Shown here: positions 36,850-49,665 of the stretch, in pieces
Layout of the letters: each line of letters begins with the position of its first letter
How positions within the stretch are numbered: the stretch's first letter is position 1
Origin: Inia geoffrensis
Taxonomy: Eukaryota; Chordata; Mammalia; Artiodactyla; Iniidae
NCBI GenBank assembly: GCA_036417435.1
Contig: JAZAQT010000526.1
Location: 372,001-436,000 of the forward strand
Length of the DNA: 64,000 nucleotides
Reading direction: 5' to 3'
Translations under genes and position numbers: made by a program
Notes under the pieces: generated by a model
What the model was told of the DNA's origin: nothing
The model's database searches: none
The model's input: the letters and a program-made list of their open reading frames with translations, nothing else

Positions 36850-37432
36850 GGGGAGAAGTTCTGACCCTCATCCCCGGGTATGAGGGCTCCCAACTCAGCA
36901 CTCAGCAGTTACAGAAGAGGGGTCTGCACACTCAGCACTCCAAGAATGAGGAACGGGACAAAAGGCAGAGGAGGGCTTTGTCACCAGCAAAGCCCATTAA
37001 AAATCCCTGGGAGATAAAAATAGAATCTGGGCAATAAAATAAAGTCTAACCTTTGTTATCCTTTGTGATTTGTCTAATTTCAAGTGCTCCTAGGTTCCCG
37101 CATGCAGAGCTGCCACACCCGGCACTTCCGACCAGATTTCCTACTGCAGAATGGCTGGGTCGACACTTCAGCTCCTGGGGCCCAGTGCAGGCTCCAAGAT
37201 ATAGAGCCTGAGCTGCATCCAACCCGGCCTCTGAGAGCTCCGCCCCCTCCCTCCCACTGACTCTGACAGGACCTGTACACAGCAGGCCAACACACAGCCT
37301 GTGGGGTAGCGCATTCTCTCACTTCTCCATTCTCTGATCAAAATATAGTTTCCTTTGCTTCTGAACCAAACTCAGTCTCGATCTGTTGGCTCCAATGACA
37401 CTGGGCAGGGGGATACTTGTTGGGGTCCATTG
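36850..37432 (+). mobile_element. LTR-like region downstream of the pol remnant
   Basis: Features reminiscent of a class I ERV 3' LTR are: a U3-like stretch with short repeats of actcagcac or actcagcag (about 36,895-36,940); a GC-rich box ctccgccccctccctccc near 37,240; and then a pyrimidine-rich R/U5-like stretch (cattctctcacttctcc, ctttgcttctgaacc, tcagtctcgatctg). A degraded polyadenylation signal may be atcaaaatatag near 37,337; an intact aataaa lies upstream at 37,033. The edges are approximate, and no matching 5' LTR was recognised. Confidence 0.35.
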
Positions 37433-37780
37433 TGGAGGATCAGTAACAGAAATTGATAACATTGTAACTTCAATAAACAGATGTGTGAGCCAAACTGTAA
37501 TTAACATAGAACAGTGTATAAGGCTCGGGTAAAATAAGATGTTTCTAACACTTCCATTTTATATTTCCATCATTCTATTATAAGCAAGTTCAGTGAAAAG
37601 ATTTGTCTTATTTGTCAGGTCAATATTAGAGAAATGAAGTGATTTCTTTCCAAGGATGCACATCTAATAATCTTGGTTAAAGCTTCAATCTTGTTTTAAA
37701 TGTTTTTCCATTGAAAATTATACCTCTGTTTCAGCTCCCCCATTTCTGAGAAGTATAAAATCTTATACTTTATTATTACC
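37433..37780. other. AT-rich unique stretch, nothing recognised
   Basis: About 350 bp of non-satellite, non-coding AT-rich sequence between the LTR-like region and an L1 3' UTR piece. I see no gene or repeat signature in it. Confidence 0.5.
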
Positions 37781-37955
37781 AAAAGGGAAAGTGGGAGGAG
37801 GGATAAATTAACAGTTTGGGATTAACACATACACACTGCTATGTATAAAGTAGATCATCAACAAGGAACTACTATATAGCATAGGGAACTACACTCAATA
37901 TTTTGCAATAACGTGTAAGGGGAAAAAATCTGAAAAAGAATAGATATTTTTATTA
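37781..37955 (+). mobile_element. LINE-1 3' UTR fragment
   Basis: Matches the cetartiodactyl L1 3' UTR: gggataaattaacag, tttgggattaacacatac, actactatatagcatagg and then actcaatattttgc. It has no A-tail, so it is a truncated internal piece. It belongs to a different L1 3' UTR type from the fragment at 33,026. Confidence 0.8.
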
Positions 37956-38087
37956 ACATCATCTATCAAGGACAGTTAAAATGTAACCTAAGGGAAGCCG
38001 TTGGTGAGTGCTTCTGACCCTGACGGCATCAATCATCTAAAGTTCGCACTCTGCCTACATCCCAAGGCCCAAGGTGGCAGGATTTCT
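37956..38087. other. Unique sequence abutting the right-hand satellite edge
   Basis: About 130 bp with no recognised content. Satellite similarity starts abruptly at about 38,088, some 12 bp before the palindrome left arm at 38,100. Confidence 0.5.
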
Positions 38088-38871
38088 AAAATGGTGCAGT
38101 TGGCCAAAAAGGGCGTATGCATTTTCTCCTGAATATATTCAGGAAAACACGCATATGCACTTTATGGGCAACCAAGAAAGCAAGCAATGCAAATCTGCAC
38201 ACCAAAGAAGTCTCATTTCCCACCGGTCAAAAGGGCCATCCGAAAAAATTGTAAAACGCAGAAATGCAGGACAGGCCATGGAGAACAGGCAGCCTTTATA
38301 CACTGATGGGCTGTGTGTAAACTGAGAAGACGCACTCTGGAGAAGTGTATCCTGGTTTGTAAATCATCTAAAAAGCAGAGCTACAGAGCATAGGGCACTT
38401 GCAATCACAGGAGCATATCTAGGGAAGTCTAAAAATCAAAAAGACACAGGCACAGCAAAGTTTAGGGCTGCTCTGTTTACAAGAACCTCGACTTCAGTAC
38501 ACCTTAAATACTCCAGGAAAGAGAACAATGGATAAGGATGGTGTGGTACTTACGCACAATGGACTATCTCTTCACTATGAAATCAATGTAATAAGGCTAG
38601 TAGAAGCATAAAGAGTGGATTGAGTTTCGATGATACTGCTTGAGTTAAGTCACACAGAAAAAGAAACATATCATAAGATATCACTCATAGAGGGAATGTA
38701 AATATGACTGCACAACAACTGAATTACAAAACAAGAGTGTCTCACATTTAGAAAACACACTTATGTCAGCTTAAGGGGAAAGGTGAGGTGGGGTGATGCA
38801 TAAAATCAGAGTTTGAAATGAACACAGATACCATTCAATAAACCAAATACGTAATAGACAAGATCTACACC
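38088..38871 (+). repeat. Diverged partial satellite monomer D1, starting at the palindrome
   Basis: Only the palindrome (38,100-38,171, several mismatches) and the L1 half are present. The left, non-L1 half is missing because the unique island abuts it. Substitutions are many and spread evenly, as expected for an old edge monomer. Some sites are closer to the L1 ancestor than those of the canonical monomer. Confidence 0.85.
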
Positions 38872-40617
38872 TTGCTCAATGAACTGGCCTCAACACACCC
38901 TATTCACCACAGAGGAATATATGTGAGTAGTAGGAATCTTAAAACCTATGTATTGATATATCTCCATAAGGGACTCAAGTGTGTGCAGAGTGGCACAAAC
39001 ACAGCAGTGATAATCAGCTAAACACCATTATAAAAATAAATTTTAAAAACAAAACACAGAGACAAAGAAAGAGAGAAACACTCGTACAAAATTGATTCAG
39101 GGGCTGTGATGCAAAGTGGATTGATCACATATAAACCCATAGCTGGATAAGACATAAGGCTGGACACATGGGGCTGTGAGGATTGGTTAGCTTTGGTGAG
39201 CAAATGCCGAACCTCTAATATAATACTTAAAGCTACTCATTCCATGGGTCACAACACTCCAGGTTTAAGGGAATCTTCTTACAGCGAAACCATGCATGAG
39301 AAACCCAACAGATGGTATACCATGTGATTGGGAAAGGTTTCTAAAACGCACCTCATTTTTCCTCTACTAGATCACAGGATCGACCTTCCAGCCGCTTTAC
39401 TAACAATCACACCACTTGCATAGTCAATGCCTTTAATTTCCTGTTTTGCACAGTCTGCAATTAGTACAGAGGATGAATGGGAAGAGGGAGAAACAATGAA
39501 AAATTAGCCGTAAGGGCTTTGATGGGCACATTTCACTCTCATTTCACATGAGGAAGAAGTATTAACCAAAGGCTCAGCAAGTCGCCTGAAAACAAGAATA
39601 TGGATTGAAGCAATCTTGCAGTTTTTCAGTCAGCTCACAAGAAAGGGAGCTGAAAAAAGGAGCTCAGAGGAACTGTAATTCACAAAACAGCAGAGTTACA
39701 AATGACTGCTATCATCCAGAAATATATTGAAGTAAGGATGCGAAGAAGACTTGAAAGCGAGGGAGAATTGCAGGAAAGCGATTTCAAGTGATAGATTGGA
39801 ATTTCATTTAAAGCATAGGGAAAGAGGCACAACTTCAACAGTGATGCACATGGCCAAAAAGAGCATATGCATTTTTTCCTGATTATATTCAGGAAAATAT
39901 GCATACGCCCTTTTTGGCCAACCAAGAAAGCCTGCAATGGAAATCCGCACTACAATGAAGTCTCACGTCCCAATGCTCAAAAGAGCTGTCTGAAAAAATT
40001 GTAAAATCCAGAGAGGCAGGACAGAAAGTGGAGAACAGGCAGCCTTTTTATGCTGTTGGGTGGGATGTAAATTGCCAACAGCCACTCTGGAGAAGTATAC
40101 GGTGTTTTCTGAAACATATAAAAAAACCAAGCTACAAAACCGAGGGCACTTCCACTTATGGTCCTACAGATTAGGAATATTCAACTGAAAAAGACACAGC
40201 CACCCCAAAGTTTGGGGCTGCTCTGTTTACAAGAACCTCGACTATGGTACAATTTCAATAGCCCAGAAAGAGAAAAAATAGATATAGAAGTTGTGGTACT
40301 TAAGTACAATAGAATATTACTCAGCAATGAAATTAATGTCACCAGGCCCATAGCAGCATAATAAGTGGTTTACGTACGATGATTCTAAGTGAAATAAGTC
40401 ACACAGAAAAAGAAACATCATAAGTTATCACTAATACCAGAATGTAAACACGGCTACACATGAACTGTATGACAAAACACAATAGTCTCACATTTACCAA
40501 AGAAACTTAAGGTTGCTTAATGGAAAAGGTGAGTTGGGAGGCTGTATAAGAGCAGAGGTTGAAATTAGTACAGATACCATTCCATAAGCCAAATATATAC
40601 TAGACAAGACCTACACC
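38872..40617 (+). repeat. Diverged satellite monomer D2, 1,746 bp
   Basis: A complete monomer, ten bases longer than the canonical one, strongly diverged in its left half (38,872-39,850) and less so in its L1 half. The palindrome at 39,850-39,921 is imperfect. At one CpG of the arm both strands have changed, so pairing is kept there (gcatatgcat on the left, atgcatacg on the right). Confidence 0.88.
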
Positions 40618-42349
40618 TTGCTCAACGAAATGGACTTGACATCCTGTATTCACTGCCTAGGAATATACCTGACCACGAAGAAACTTAAAACCCATGTATT
40701 TGTAGGTCGCTGTAATAGAATCATGTGTGTGTACAGCGGCACAAACACAGCAGTGAAAATTAGCTATATCCTATTATAAAAATAAATTGCAAAAACAAAA
40801 CACAAAAACAGTGAAATAGAGAGAAATTCTTAACTCTTTCATTCAGGGCTTGTGATGAAACCTGGATTTCTCTCTACATACACAGCTGGGGGAGATACAA
40901 GGCTGGACACTTGGGGCTGATAGTATTGCTGAGGGAATGCAGACCCTTTTAGGTAATGGTGCATGGTTCCCATTCCACGGGTCCCAAATCTCCACGTTTA
41001 AGGGATTTATCCTTCAGCTAAAATATGCATGGAAAACCCAGAATATGGTCCACGAAGTGATCAGGCAAAAATTCTAAAACTCATCGCCATTTTCACCCCC
41101 TGGTACTCGAGTTCGCCGTTCCAGATGCGATATTAACATTCTCCCCACTTGGAGAGTCAGTGCCTTTGACCTCTTGTTTGGCGCAGTTTGCAATTTCTGT
41201 GGAAGATGAACAGGAATGAGAACCAATGAGCGGCTAACTCGTTATGTTTGGACGGGCACATTGAACTCTGATTTCCCTACAGGAAGAAGAATTCACCAAA
41301 GGCTCAGCATGCCATGCCGGAACGAGATTAGGGACTGAAGCAATTCTTCGGGTTTGCGGTCAGCTCACAAGAAAGCGAGTTGAGAAAAGGAGATTTTTGG
41401 CACTGTAACTCACAATCCTGCAGAGTTCCAAATTACCCCTATCGTCCAAAAATTTATTGAAGGAAGGCTGTGAAGAGGACTTAAACGCGACGCAGAATTG
41501 CAGAAAACAGATATCAGGGGGTAGATAAGAATTGCTCTGAAAGAGTAGGAAAAGAGGCAGCAGTTCGACAGTGATGCACTTGGCCAAAAAGGGCGTATGC
41601 GTTTTTTCCTGAATATATTCAGGAAAAAACGCATACGCCCTTTTTGGCCAACCAAGCAAGCCTGCAATGGAAATCCGCACTACAAGGAAGTCTCACTTCC
41701 CACCGATCCAAAGGGCCGTCCGAAAAAAGTGTAAAATCCAGAGAGGCAGGACAGGCCGTGGAGAACCGGCAGCCTTGTTATGCTGATGGGCGGGATGTAA
41801 ATTGCCAACAGCCACTCTGGAGAAGTGGATGGTGTTTCCTGGAACAAAGAAAAAACCAAGCTAGAGAGCCTAGGGCACTTCCACTTATGGTGCTATAGAT
41901 TCGGAAAATTTAAATGAAAAAGACACAGCCACACCAAAGTTTGGGGCTGCTCTGTGTACGGGATCCTTGACTATGGTACAACTTTAATAGCCCAGAAAGA
42001 GAAAAATGGATATAGAAGTTGTGCTACATCCCTACAATGGAATATCACTCAACAATGAAATCCATGGCAACACACCAGTAGCAGCATAATGAGAGGATTT
42101 AGTTATGATGATTCTAAGTGAAATAAGTCACACAGAAAAAGAAACATCATAAGATATCACTAATACCGGGAATGTAAACACGGCTACGTGTGAACTGCAT
42201 TACAAAACACAACAGAGTCTCACATTTACAAAAGAAACTTATGCTTGCTTAAGGGGAAAGGAGAGTGGGGAGGCTGCATAAAACCAGAGGTTCATATTAG
42301 GACAGATACCATTCCATAAGCCAAATATATATTAGACAAGACCTACTCC
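40618..42349 (+). repeat. Transitional satellite monomer T1, 1,732 bp
   Basis: Diverged from 40,618 to about 40,950 (cacgaagaaac, gtaggtcgctg, ggagatacaagg). From there it is nearly canonical, with a few private sites (ggcgcag, ggaatgagaacc, cgttatg, gaaagagtagg). The palindrome at 41,580-41,651 is perfect. Here the array passes from relic to homogenised sequence inside one monomer. Confidence 0.88.
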
Positions 42350-44085
42350 TTGCTCAACGAAATGGACTCAACACCCCGTATTCAAAACCTAGGAATATGC
42401 CTGACTATGAAGAAAATTAAAACCCATACATTTATAGGTCTCCATAAGAAAATCATTTGTGTACAGCACCATACACACAGCAGTGTCAATAAGCTAAATC
42501 CCCTTATAAAAATAAATTTGAAAAACAAAACACAAGGACTGTGAAATAGAGAGAAATTCTTAAATAAGTCCTTCAGGGCTTGTGAGGAATCTTGGATTTA
42601 CCACCTCTACATCCACAGCTGGGGGAGAGATAAGGCTGGACACTTGGGGCTGATACTATTGGTGAGGGAATGCAGACCCTTTGAGGTAATGGTGCATGGT
42701 TCCCATTCCACGGGTCCCAAATCTCCACGTTTAAGGGATTTATCCTTCAGCTAAAATATGCATGGAAAACCCAGAATATGGTCCACGAAGTGATCAGGCA
42801 TAATTTCTAAAACTCATCGCCATTTTCGCCCCCTGATACTCGAGTTCGCCGTTCCAGATGCGATATTAACATTCTCCCCACTTGGAGAGTCAGGGCCTTT
42901 GACCTCTTGTTTGGCACAGTTTGCAATTTCTGTGGAAGATGAACAGGAATAAGGAGAACCAATGAGCGGCTAACTCGATGTGTTTGGACGGGCACATTGA
43001 ACTCTGATTTCCCTACAGGAAGAAGAATTCACCAAAGGCTCAGCGTGCCATGCCGGAACGAGATTAGGGCCTGAAGCAATTCTTCGGGTTTTCGTTCAGC
43101 TCACAAGAAAGCGAGTTGAGAAAAGGGGATCTTTGGCACTGTAACTCACAATCCTGCAGAGTTCCAAATGACCCCTATCATCCAAAAATTTATTGAAGGA
43201 AGGCTGTGAAGAGGACTTGAACGCGACGCAGAATTGCAGAAAACAGATATCAGGGGGTAGATAAGAATTGCTCTGAAAGCGTAGGAAAAGAGGCAGCAGA
43301 TCGACAGTGATGCACTTGGCCAAAAAGGGCGTATGCGTTTTTTCCTGAATATATTCAGGAAAAAACGCATACGCCCTTTTTGGCCAACCAAGCAAGCCTG
43401 CAATGGAAATCCACACTACAAGGAAGTCTCACTTCCCACCGATCCAAAGGGCCGTCCGAAAAAAGTGTAAAATCCAGAGAGGCAGGACAGGCCGTGGAGA
43501 ACCGGCAGCCTTGTTATGCTGATGGGCGGGATGTAAATTGCCAACAGCCACTCTGGAGAAGTGGATGGTGTTTCCTGGAACAAAGAAAAAACCAAGCTAG
43601 AGAGCCTAGGGCACTTCCACTTATGGTGCTATAGATTCGGAAAATTTAAATGAAAAAGACACAGCCACACCAAAGTTTGGGGCTGCTCTGTGTACGGGAT
43701 CCTTGACTATGGTACAACTTTAATAGCCCAGAAAGAGAAAAATGGATATAGAAGTTGTGGTACATCCCTACAATGAAATATCACTCAACAATGAAATCAA
43801 TGGCAACAGACCAGTAGCAGCATAATGAGAGGATTTAGTTATGATGATTCTAAGTGAAATAAGTCACACAGAAAAAGAAACATCATAAGATATCACTAAT
43901 ACCGGGAATGTAAACACGGCTACGCGTGAGCTGCATTTCAAAACAAAACAGAGTCTCACATTTACAAAAGAAACTTAGGCTTGCTTAAGGGTAAAGGAGA
44001 GTGCGGAGGCTGCATAAAACCAGAGGTTGACATTAGGACAGATACCATTCCATAAGCCAAATGTTTATTAGACAAGACCTACTCC
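42350..44085 (+). repeat. Canonical satellite monomer C1 between the two blocks
   Basis: 1,736 bp with cctagg, gtcagggcc (about 42,892), cagcgtgcc (about 43,043), ttttcgttcagc and agatcgacag. The palindrome at 43,316-43,387 is perfect. Late variants include acgcgtgag near 43,922 and gtgcggagg near 44,001. Confidence 0.9.
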
Positions 44086-45821
44086 TCGCTCAACCATATG
44101 GACTCAACGCCCCGAATTCAAAACCTAGGAATATACCTGACTATGAAGAAAATTAAAACCCATACATTTATAGGTCTCCATAAGAAAATCATTTGTGTAC
44201 AGCACCATACGCACAGCAGTGTCAATAAGCTAAATCCCCTTATAAAAATAAATTTGAAAAACAAAACACAAGGACTGTGAAATAGAGAGAAATTCTTAAA
44301 TAAGTCCTTCAGGGCTTGTGAGGAATCTTGGATTTACCACCTCTACATCCACAGCTGGGGGAGAGATAAGGCTGGACACTTGGGGCTGATAGTATTGGTG
44401 AGGGAATGCAGACCCTTTGAGGTAATGGTGCATGGTTCCCATTCCACGGGTCCCAAATCTCCACGCTTAAGGGATTTATCCTTCAGCTAAAATATGCATG
44501 GAAAACCCAGAATATGGTCCACGAAGTGATCAGGCATAATTTCTAAAACTCATCGCCATTTTCGCCCCCTGATACTCGAGTTCGCCGTTCCAGATGCGAT
44601 ATTAACATTCTCCCCACTTGGAGAGTCAGGGCCTTTGACCTCTTGTTTGGCACAGTTTGCAATTTCTGTGGAAGATGAACAGGAATAAGGAGAACCAATG
44701 AGCGGCTAACTCGATGTGTTTGGACGGGCACATTGAACTCTGATTTCCCTACAGGAAGAAGAATTCACCAAAGGCTCAGCGTGCCATGCCGGAACGAGAT
44801 TAGGGCCTGAAGCAATTTTTTGGGTTTGTGGTCAGCTCACAACAAAGCGAGTTGAGAAAAGGAGATTTTTGGCACTGTTACTCACAATCCTGCAGAGTTC
44901 CAAATGACCACTATCATCCAAAAATTTATTGAAGGAAGGCTGTGAAGAGGACTGGAACGTGACGCAGAATTGCAGAAAACAGATATCCGGTGGTAGATTA
45001 AAATTGCTCTGAAAGTAAAAGAAAAGAGGCAGCACTTCGACAATGATACACTTAGCCAAAAAGGGCGTATGTGCTTTTTCCTGAATATATTCCAGAAAAA
45101 ACGCATACACTCTTTTTGGCCAACAAACAAGCCTGTAATGGAAATTTGCACTACAATGAAGTCTCACTTCCCACCGCTTTAAAGTGTCGTCTGAAAAAAG
45201 TGTAAAATCCCGAGAGACAGGACTGGCCATGGAGTACAGGGAGCTTGGTTATGCTGATTGGCGGGATGTAAATTGCCAACGAGTACTGTGGAGATGTGTA
45301 TGGTGTTTCCTGAAACATCTAAAAATCAAAGCCACAGAGCCTAGGGCACTTCCACTTATGATCCTATAGCTTAGGAAAATTTAAAGGAGGAAGACACAGC
45401 CACCCCAATATTTAGGACTGCTGTGTTTTCAGCAATGTCCACTACAGTACAATTTATATATCCTGGACAGAAAAAAATGGATAAAGACCTTGTGCTTCTT
45501 TTGTATAATGAAATATCACTCAACAGTGATATTAATGTAATCAGGCCTGTAGAAGCAAAATGAATGGATTCCAGTACGATGATTCTATGTGAAATAAGTC
45601 ACACAGAAAAAGAAAATTATTATGTTATCACTAATAAAAGGAATGTAAACTTGGCTACACATGAACTGAATTACAAAACAGAACAGAGTCTCACTTTTAG
45701 GAAACAATCTTATGCTTTTTTTAAGGGGAAAGTTGAGTTGGGGTGCGTCATAAAACCAGAGATTGAAATTAGCCCAAAAACCATTCCATAAGCCAAGTAT
45801 GTAATAGACAGGACCTACTCC
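44086..45821 (+). repeat. Chimeric satellite monomer C2, canonical then diverged
   Basis: 1,736 bp. Canonical to about 44,811, then diverged (caattttttggg, tttgtggtcag, ggcactgttac, gaaagtaaaag). The palindrome at 45,052-45,123 is decayed. From 45,158 it is the start of block 2. This is the counterpart of monomer 19, but the switch lies about 350 bp further left, so more of the original edge monomer survives here. Confidence 0.88.
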
Positions 45822-45842
45822 TTGCTCAAAGAAATAAACTCA

Positions 45843-46588
45843 ACAATGAAGTATCACGTCACACCTGTTAGAATGGGCATTATCAGAAATTCTGCAAACA
45901 ACAAATGCTCGAATGGTGTGGAGAAAAGGAAACCTCTTCCACTATTGTAGGGAATGTAAATTGATACAGTTACAATAGAGAACAGCATGGAGGTTCCTTA
46001 AAAACTAACCATAAGTTACCATATGATCCAGCCATCTCACTCCTGGGCATATATCCAGAAAAAAAACAAAAATAAAGAGGAGGCTTTCACCACAAAGTTC
46101 ATTGCATCACTATAATAGCCAGGTAATGGAAGCAACCTAAATGTCCACAGACACATGAATGCATAAAGAGATGATACATATATAAAATGGAATATTATTC
46201 AGCCATAAGAATGAATGAAGTTGGATCATTTGTAGAGATGTCCATGGATCTAGAGACTGTCATAGAGAGTGAAGTATGTCAGAAAGAGAAAAACAAATAT
46301 TGTATATGAATGCATATATGTGGAACCTAGAAAAATTGTGCAGATGAACCAGTTTGCAAGGCAGAAATAGAGCAACAGATGTAGAGAAAAAAACATATGG
46401 ACATCAAGTGGGGAAAGCTGTGGGGGTTAGGTGGTGGGAGGAGTTGAGAGATTCAGATTGGCATTTATATGTATAAAATAGATAACCAATAGATAAATAG
46501 ATAACCAAGTGTAAAATAGATAACCAATAAAAACCTGCTGTATAAAAAACTAAAATATATTTCAAAATTTAAAAAACAAAACAGAAAA
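45843..46588 (+). mobile_element. LINE-1 3' fragment, block 2 copy
   Basis: Same truncated L1 3' end as at 33,026, at an offset of 12,817 bp. I saw no difference within it. Confidence 0.9.
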
Positions 46589-46713
46589 AAAGGTTCTTCC
46601 CTTCACATACGTGCATTTATATGAATACATTATTTCCATGCTTATATCTGTAAATACAAAAAAGAGGAATAAAATCTACCTAGAACCCAAAATAAAGAAA
46701 AAAAAAAAAAAAA
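46589..46713 (+). other. A-tailed segment after L1, block 2 copy
   Basis: Same segment as at 33,772, with a terminal run of 16 A (46,698-46,713) in place of 17. This one-base slip changes the block offset to 12,816. Confidence 0.4.
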
Positions 46714-48080
46714 CTAAACAGAAACCACCAGTTACACAGAGGAAAACCGTATCAGGGCACTTGCTCCAGTTGTAAACAATTCTGAAGATGGTCAGTGAGG
46801 GGAATCATCTCCCATTCAACCAGCAGCCCCCACACAACAAGTGTCCTCATTGTAAAGCTGGGGGACTGTGCCGAGACCTCTGTGAGTAAACGTGAGCTGA
46901 GGCCCAGGCTAGCTGCTGCTGAACTGTTCCCACCCTTCCCAGGTAAAACACCTGAATATGTGCAAGGACTTGAAAGCCTAGAGGAAGGGCCGTTGAGCCA
47001 CACAAGCGATAGCATGCCGGCCGACTTGGTGCCTGCAGGCCAGCCAGGATGGTCCTGGCCCTGGATGCTCTTCTGGAAGCCTTCCATTTCCCTGCCTGAG
47101 AAACCCCTCCTGTCCCGCCCCCACTGCTTTTTTTCCTCCCTCACCTCTGCCCAGGGAGAAACTCCAGCAGCAGTTATAGGTGACACATCCTCTTCTATAG
47201 CAGGTGGCAGCCTGGAAACTGCTGCAGAAAGTCCAGCAGAGCCCAACTCACACTAGGCCTCTCACAAAGCCGTGGCCTCTCAATCCCTCCCACCAGCCCA
47301 GCCCCGAGACTAATGACAGGGCAGAGAATATGGTTTCACGCAGAGCTGCAGGGGCTCTTGCTGCCTGGTGCGGTGTTTATATTGACCTCAAAACATGCAC
47401 ACCTGGGGAGGGCTGGCCCGATTGGTCAGGCTGCACAGGTCAGCCAATCCTCACTACTCAGGGGCTCACAGTTGCAGAAAATTGACCTTGCTGAACGGGC
47501 CATCTCCAAGCAACAGGTGTAGGCTCTTGAAAGTCCGGATACACAAGGGGCTGCAGCTCTGGCTTGTTTTCTAATCATTTTATCTGACCCATGAGTGGGA
47601 GACAGCTTCAAGAAAATCGTCTCCTAATGAGAGGGACACAGAAGTCAGGGAGAGGAGGGGTGAGTGGTGGCTGGAGGCAGCGGCTTGGTGCCCTGGGTGC
47701 AGTGGAAGTGTCTGGAAGACCAGGCAGAGGGAGGCCCTGCAGAGTGATGCCCAGGGTCACAGACATGTCGGAGCTGCTGTTTGTTAGTTCAAGTCCTGCT
47801 CTGAGGTGCTCTGTGTCAGCTCTGAGAGACAGGTGAGCTGAGGTTGCTCTGCAATGAGGGCTATGGGCACGGTTCCTCTTTGCCCAGCCCTGCCACGGTA
47901 CCTGCAAGGGTAGATCTGTATCCTGGGAGGGGCTTGACCAGGAGAGCCCAATGAGCTGGGGTGGGGGTGAGGTACCTGCCCAGGTGAGCTCCATATCCTG
48001 GAAATTGCCTGACCACGAGAGACAAATTGGCCGCTGGGGACCTGGTAAAGGATGTCAGGACAGTTATGCCACCGAGGGTA
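46714..48080. other. GC-richer unidentified stretch, block 2 copy
   Basis: Duplicate of 33,898-35,264. Its open frames and the 74-bp tandem repeat (47,897-48,049) are unchanged. Exact keeping of these frames reflects recent duplication and says nothing about selection. Confidence 0.45.
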
Positions 48081-48085
48081 TACCT

Positions 48086-49031
48086 CCAGTAGTTCCTAAT
48101 TCCTACACACTGCTAGTCATTCTACCAACCACCAGGACATGGTGTTCTGTATTAGACTTCAATGATGCCTTCTTTTGTATTCCATTAGTCCCAGAGTCAC
48201 AAGAAATTTTGCCTCGTGACTGGCAGGACTCAACATACAACAAAAATAATACTGCTGGGCCGCCTCGTCCCAAGGGTATAAAAATTCCCACACCATCTTT
48301 GGGAAAGCTTAGCTAAAGACCTAAAAGTTCTACCTCTGGAAAAGGAAACCCTCCTTCAATATGCAGACACCAATCTGATCGCCAGCTCTACTAAGGAGGC
48401 CTCTGAACTACCAAGCCAATATAGGATAGAAGTTGTCCAAGAAAAAGCTCAAATATCACACACTAAGGAGACCTGCCTGGGCTTCGTTCTCACAAAAGGT
48501 CTGAGAAGCCCATCCCAGGAAAGGGAAGAAACCATTTGCAGCCTTAGACCTTCTAAAAGTAGAAGACAGCTTAGGAGTTCCTGGGGAGGCTGGGGTTTGC
48601 TGCATCTGGATCCCGAACTACAGTCTAATAGCTGGGCCTCTATATGAAACACTGAAAGGAAAAGATGATGATCCTTTTGAATAGAATCCAGAAGTGGTCT
48701 TTCAAGAATGGAAAGAGCGGTCAATTCAGACCCTTGACCTGGAACTCCCTAATTTAGCTAAACCCTTTGACCTTTACATTCCTGGTGAAAGGTGAATTGC
48801 CATTGGAGTATTAGTGCCAAAACTGGGACCACTTGAAAAGGAACAACGCAAGAATGCTAACCAGGTAGGATAAACTACAGTCACCAAGGGGCTTGGTCCA
48901 CCACCACATCTGGCCAGGATACTGGCAGTATCTAAAAACCTGGAAATCAGCAGCCTGAAAGGCCACCTCCCTCCTAAGGGAAAAGGACCCCATGTGTTGA
49001 TCCTAACCACCAAACATGCCCTGAGGTTGCA
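48086..49031 (+). pseudogene. Endogenous retrovirus pol remnant, block 2 copy
   Basis: Duplicate of 35,270-36,215 with the same frameshifts, stops and degraded catalytic box, so the decay came before the duplication. Two substitutions were noticed inside it (48,495 and 48,879). Confidence 0.75.
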
Positions 49032-49665
49032 GGGTTCGCTCCATGGGCACACTGACCTCGAGTGAGGAGACCCTCCAACTCCAACCTCCAGAAAGACAAC
49101 TCATGTAACCATCACTTTACCTGGAGTTTCTCTCAGAAAACAACAAGAGTGTGTCAAAAAGAGTAGACTACTGCTTTCAGGGCTTACTGCACCCAGAGGG
49201 GAGCTAATAAGCTTGGCAGGGGAACCATATATCACATTGTCACCATAGAAAAGCCTACAGCCACCGTGGTGATGGTGGCCAATAAGACCAGCTGCAGTCC
49301 TGGCTACCTCAAAAGGCTGTTGACTCAGTGTCCATCATGGTGTTGTATCACCACTGACCCTGGACTGACTGGGAGTTGAGCAGGCAAGGCTCTGACACCT
49401 GGTACTGTTTTTACATTAATTCAGGGGCCTAATTGAAGAAAACAAAGACTGCTGGTCAGAGCATCTAGGCTGGCAGAAACGGTCAGCCTAAGGTGGCCTA
49501 ACAAATGTGCGGTGGGGTAAAACCTGCCTCCACATTGTCTCTGCACATCCCTTTCCTGTACCCTTAAAGGTCATTAGAATCTATAACACTTCCAATGCTG
49601 GTACTCAGGTGGACGAGCAGGGAGGCAGCAGCTCTGGGGACAATGAATCTCACCTGGAGGCTGCT
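49032..49665 (+). other. Decayed sequence between pol remnant and LTR-like region, block 2 copy
   Basis: Duplicate of 36,216-36,849. One substitution (49,103, a for g) creates an ATG on the plus strand, with no coding meaning. Confidence 0.3.

Larger units (their letters stand above)
32341..41757 (+). repeat. Block 1 of a 9.4-kb near-identical duplication
   Basis: This block and 45,158-54,573 are the same sequence at an offset of 12,817 bp, falling to 12,816 after one base of an A-run. Differences noticed: 32,918 t against 45,735 g; the A-run at 33,881 (17 against 16); 35,679 g against a; 36,063 g against a; 36,287 g against a. Identity stops at 41,758 (ccgtgg against ccatgg). Both edges lie in satellite, as expected for exchange between monomers. 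Confidence 0.93.

Noticed and set aside
37033..37038. AATAAA at 37,033 as a gene polyadenylation signal
   Set aside because: It lies in an LTR-like, non-coding setting with no upstream exon; more likely part of decayed retroviral sequence or chance.
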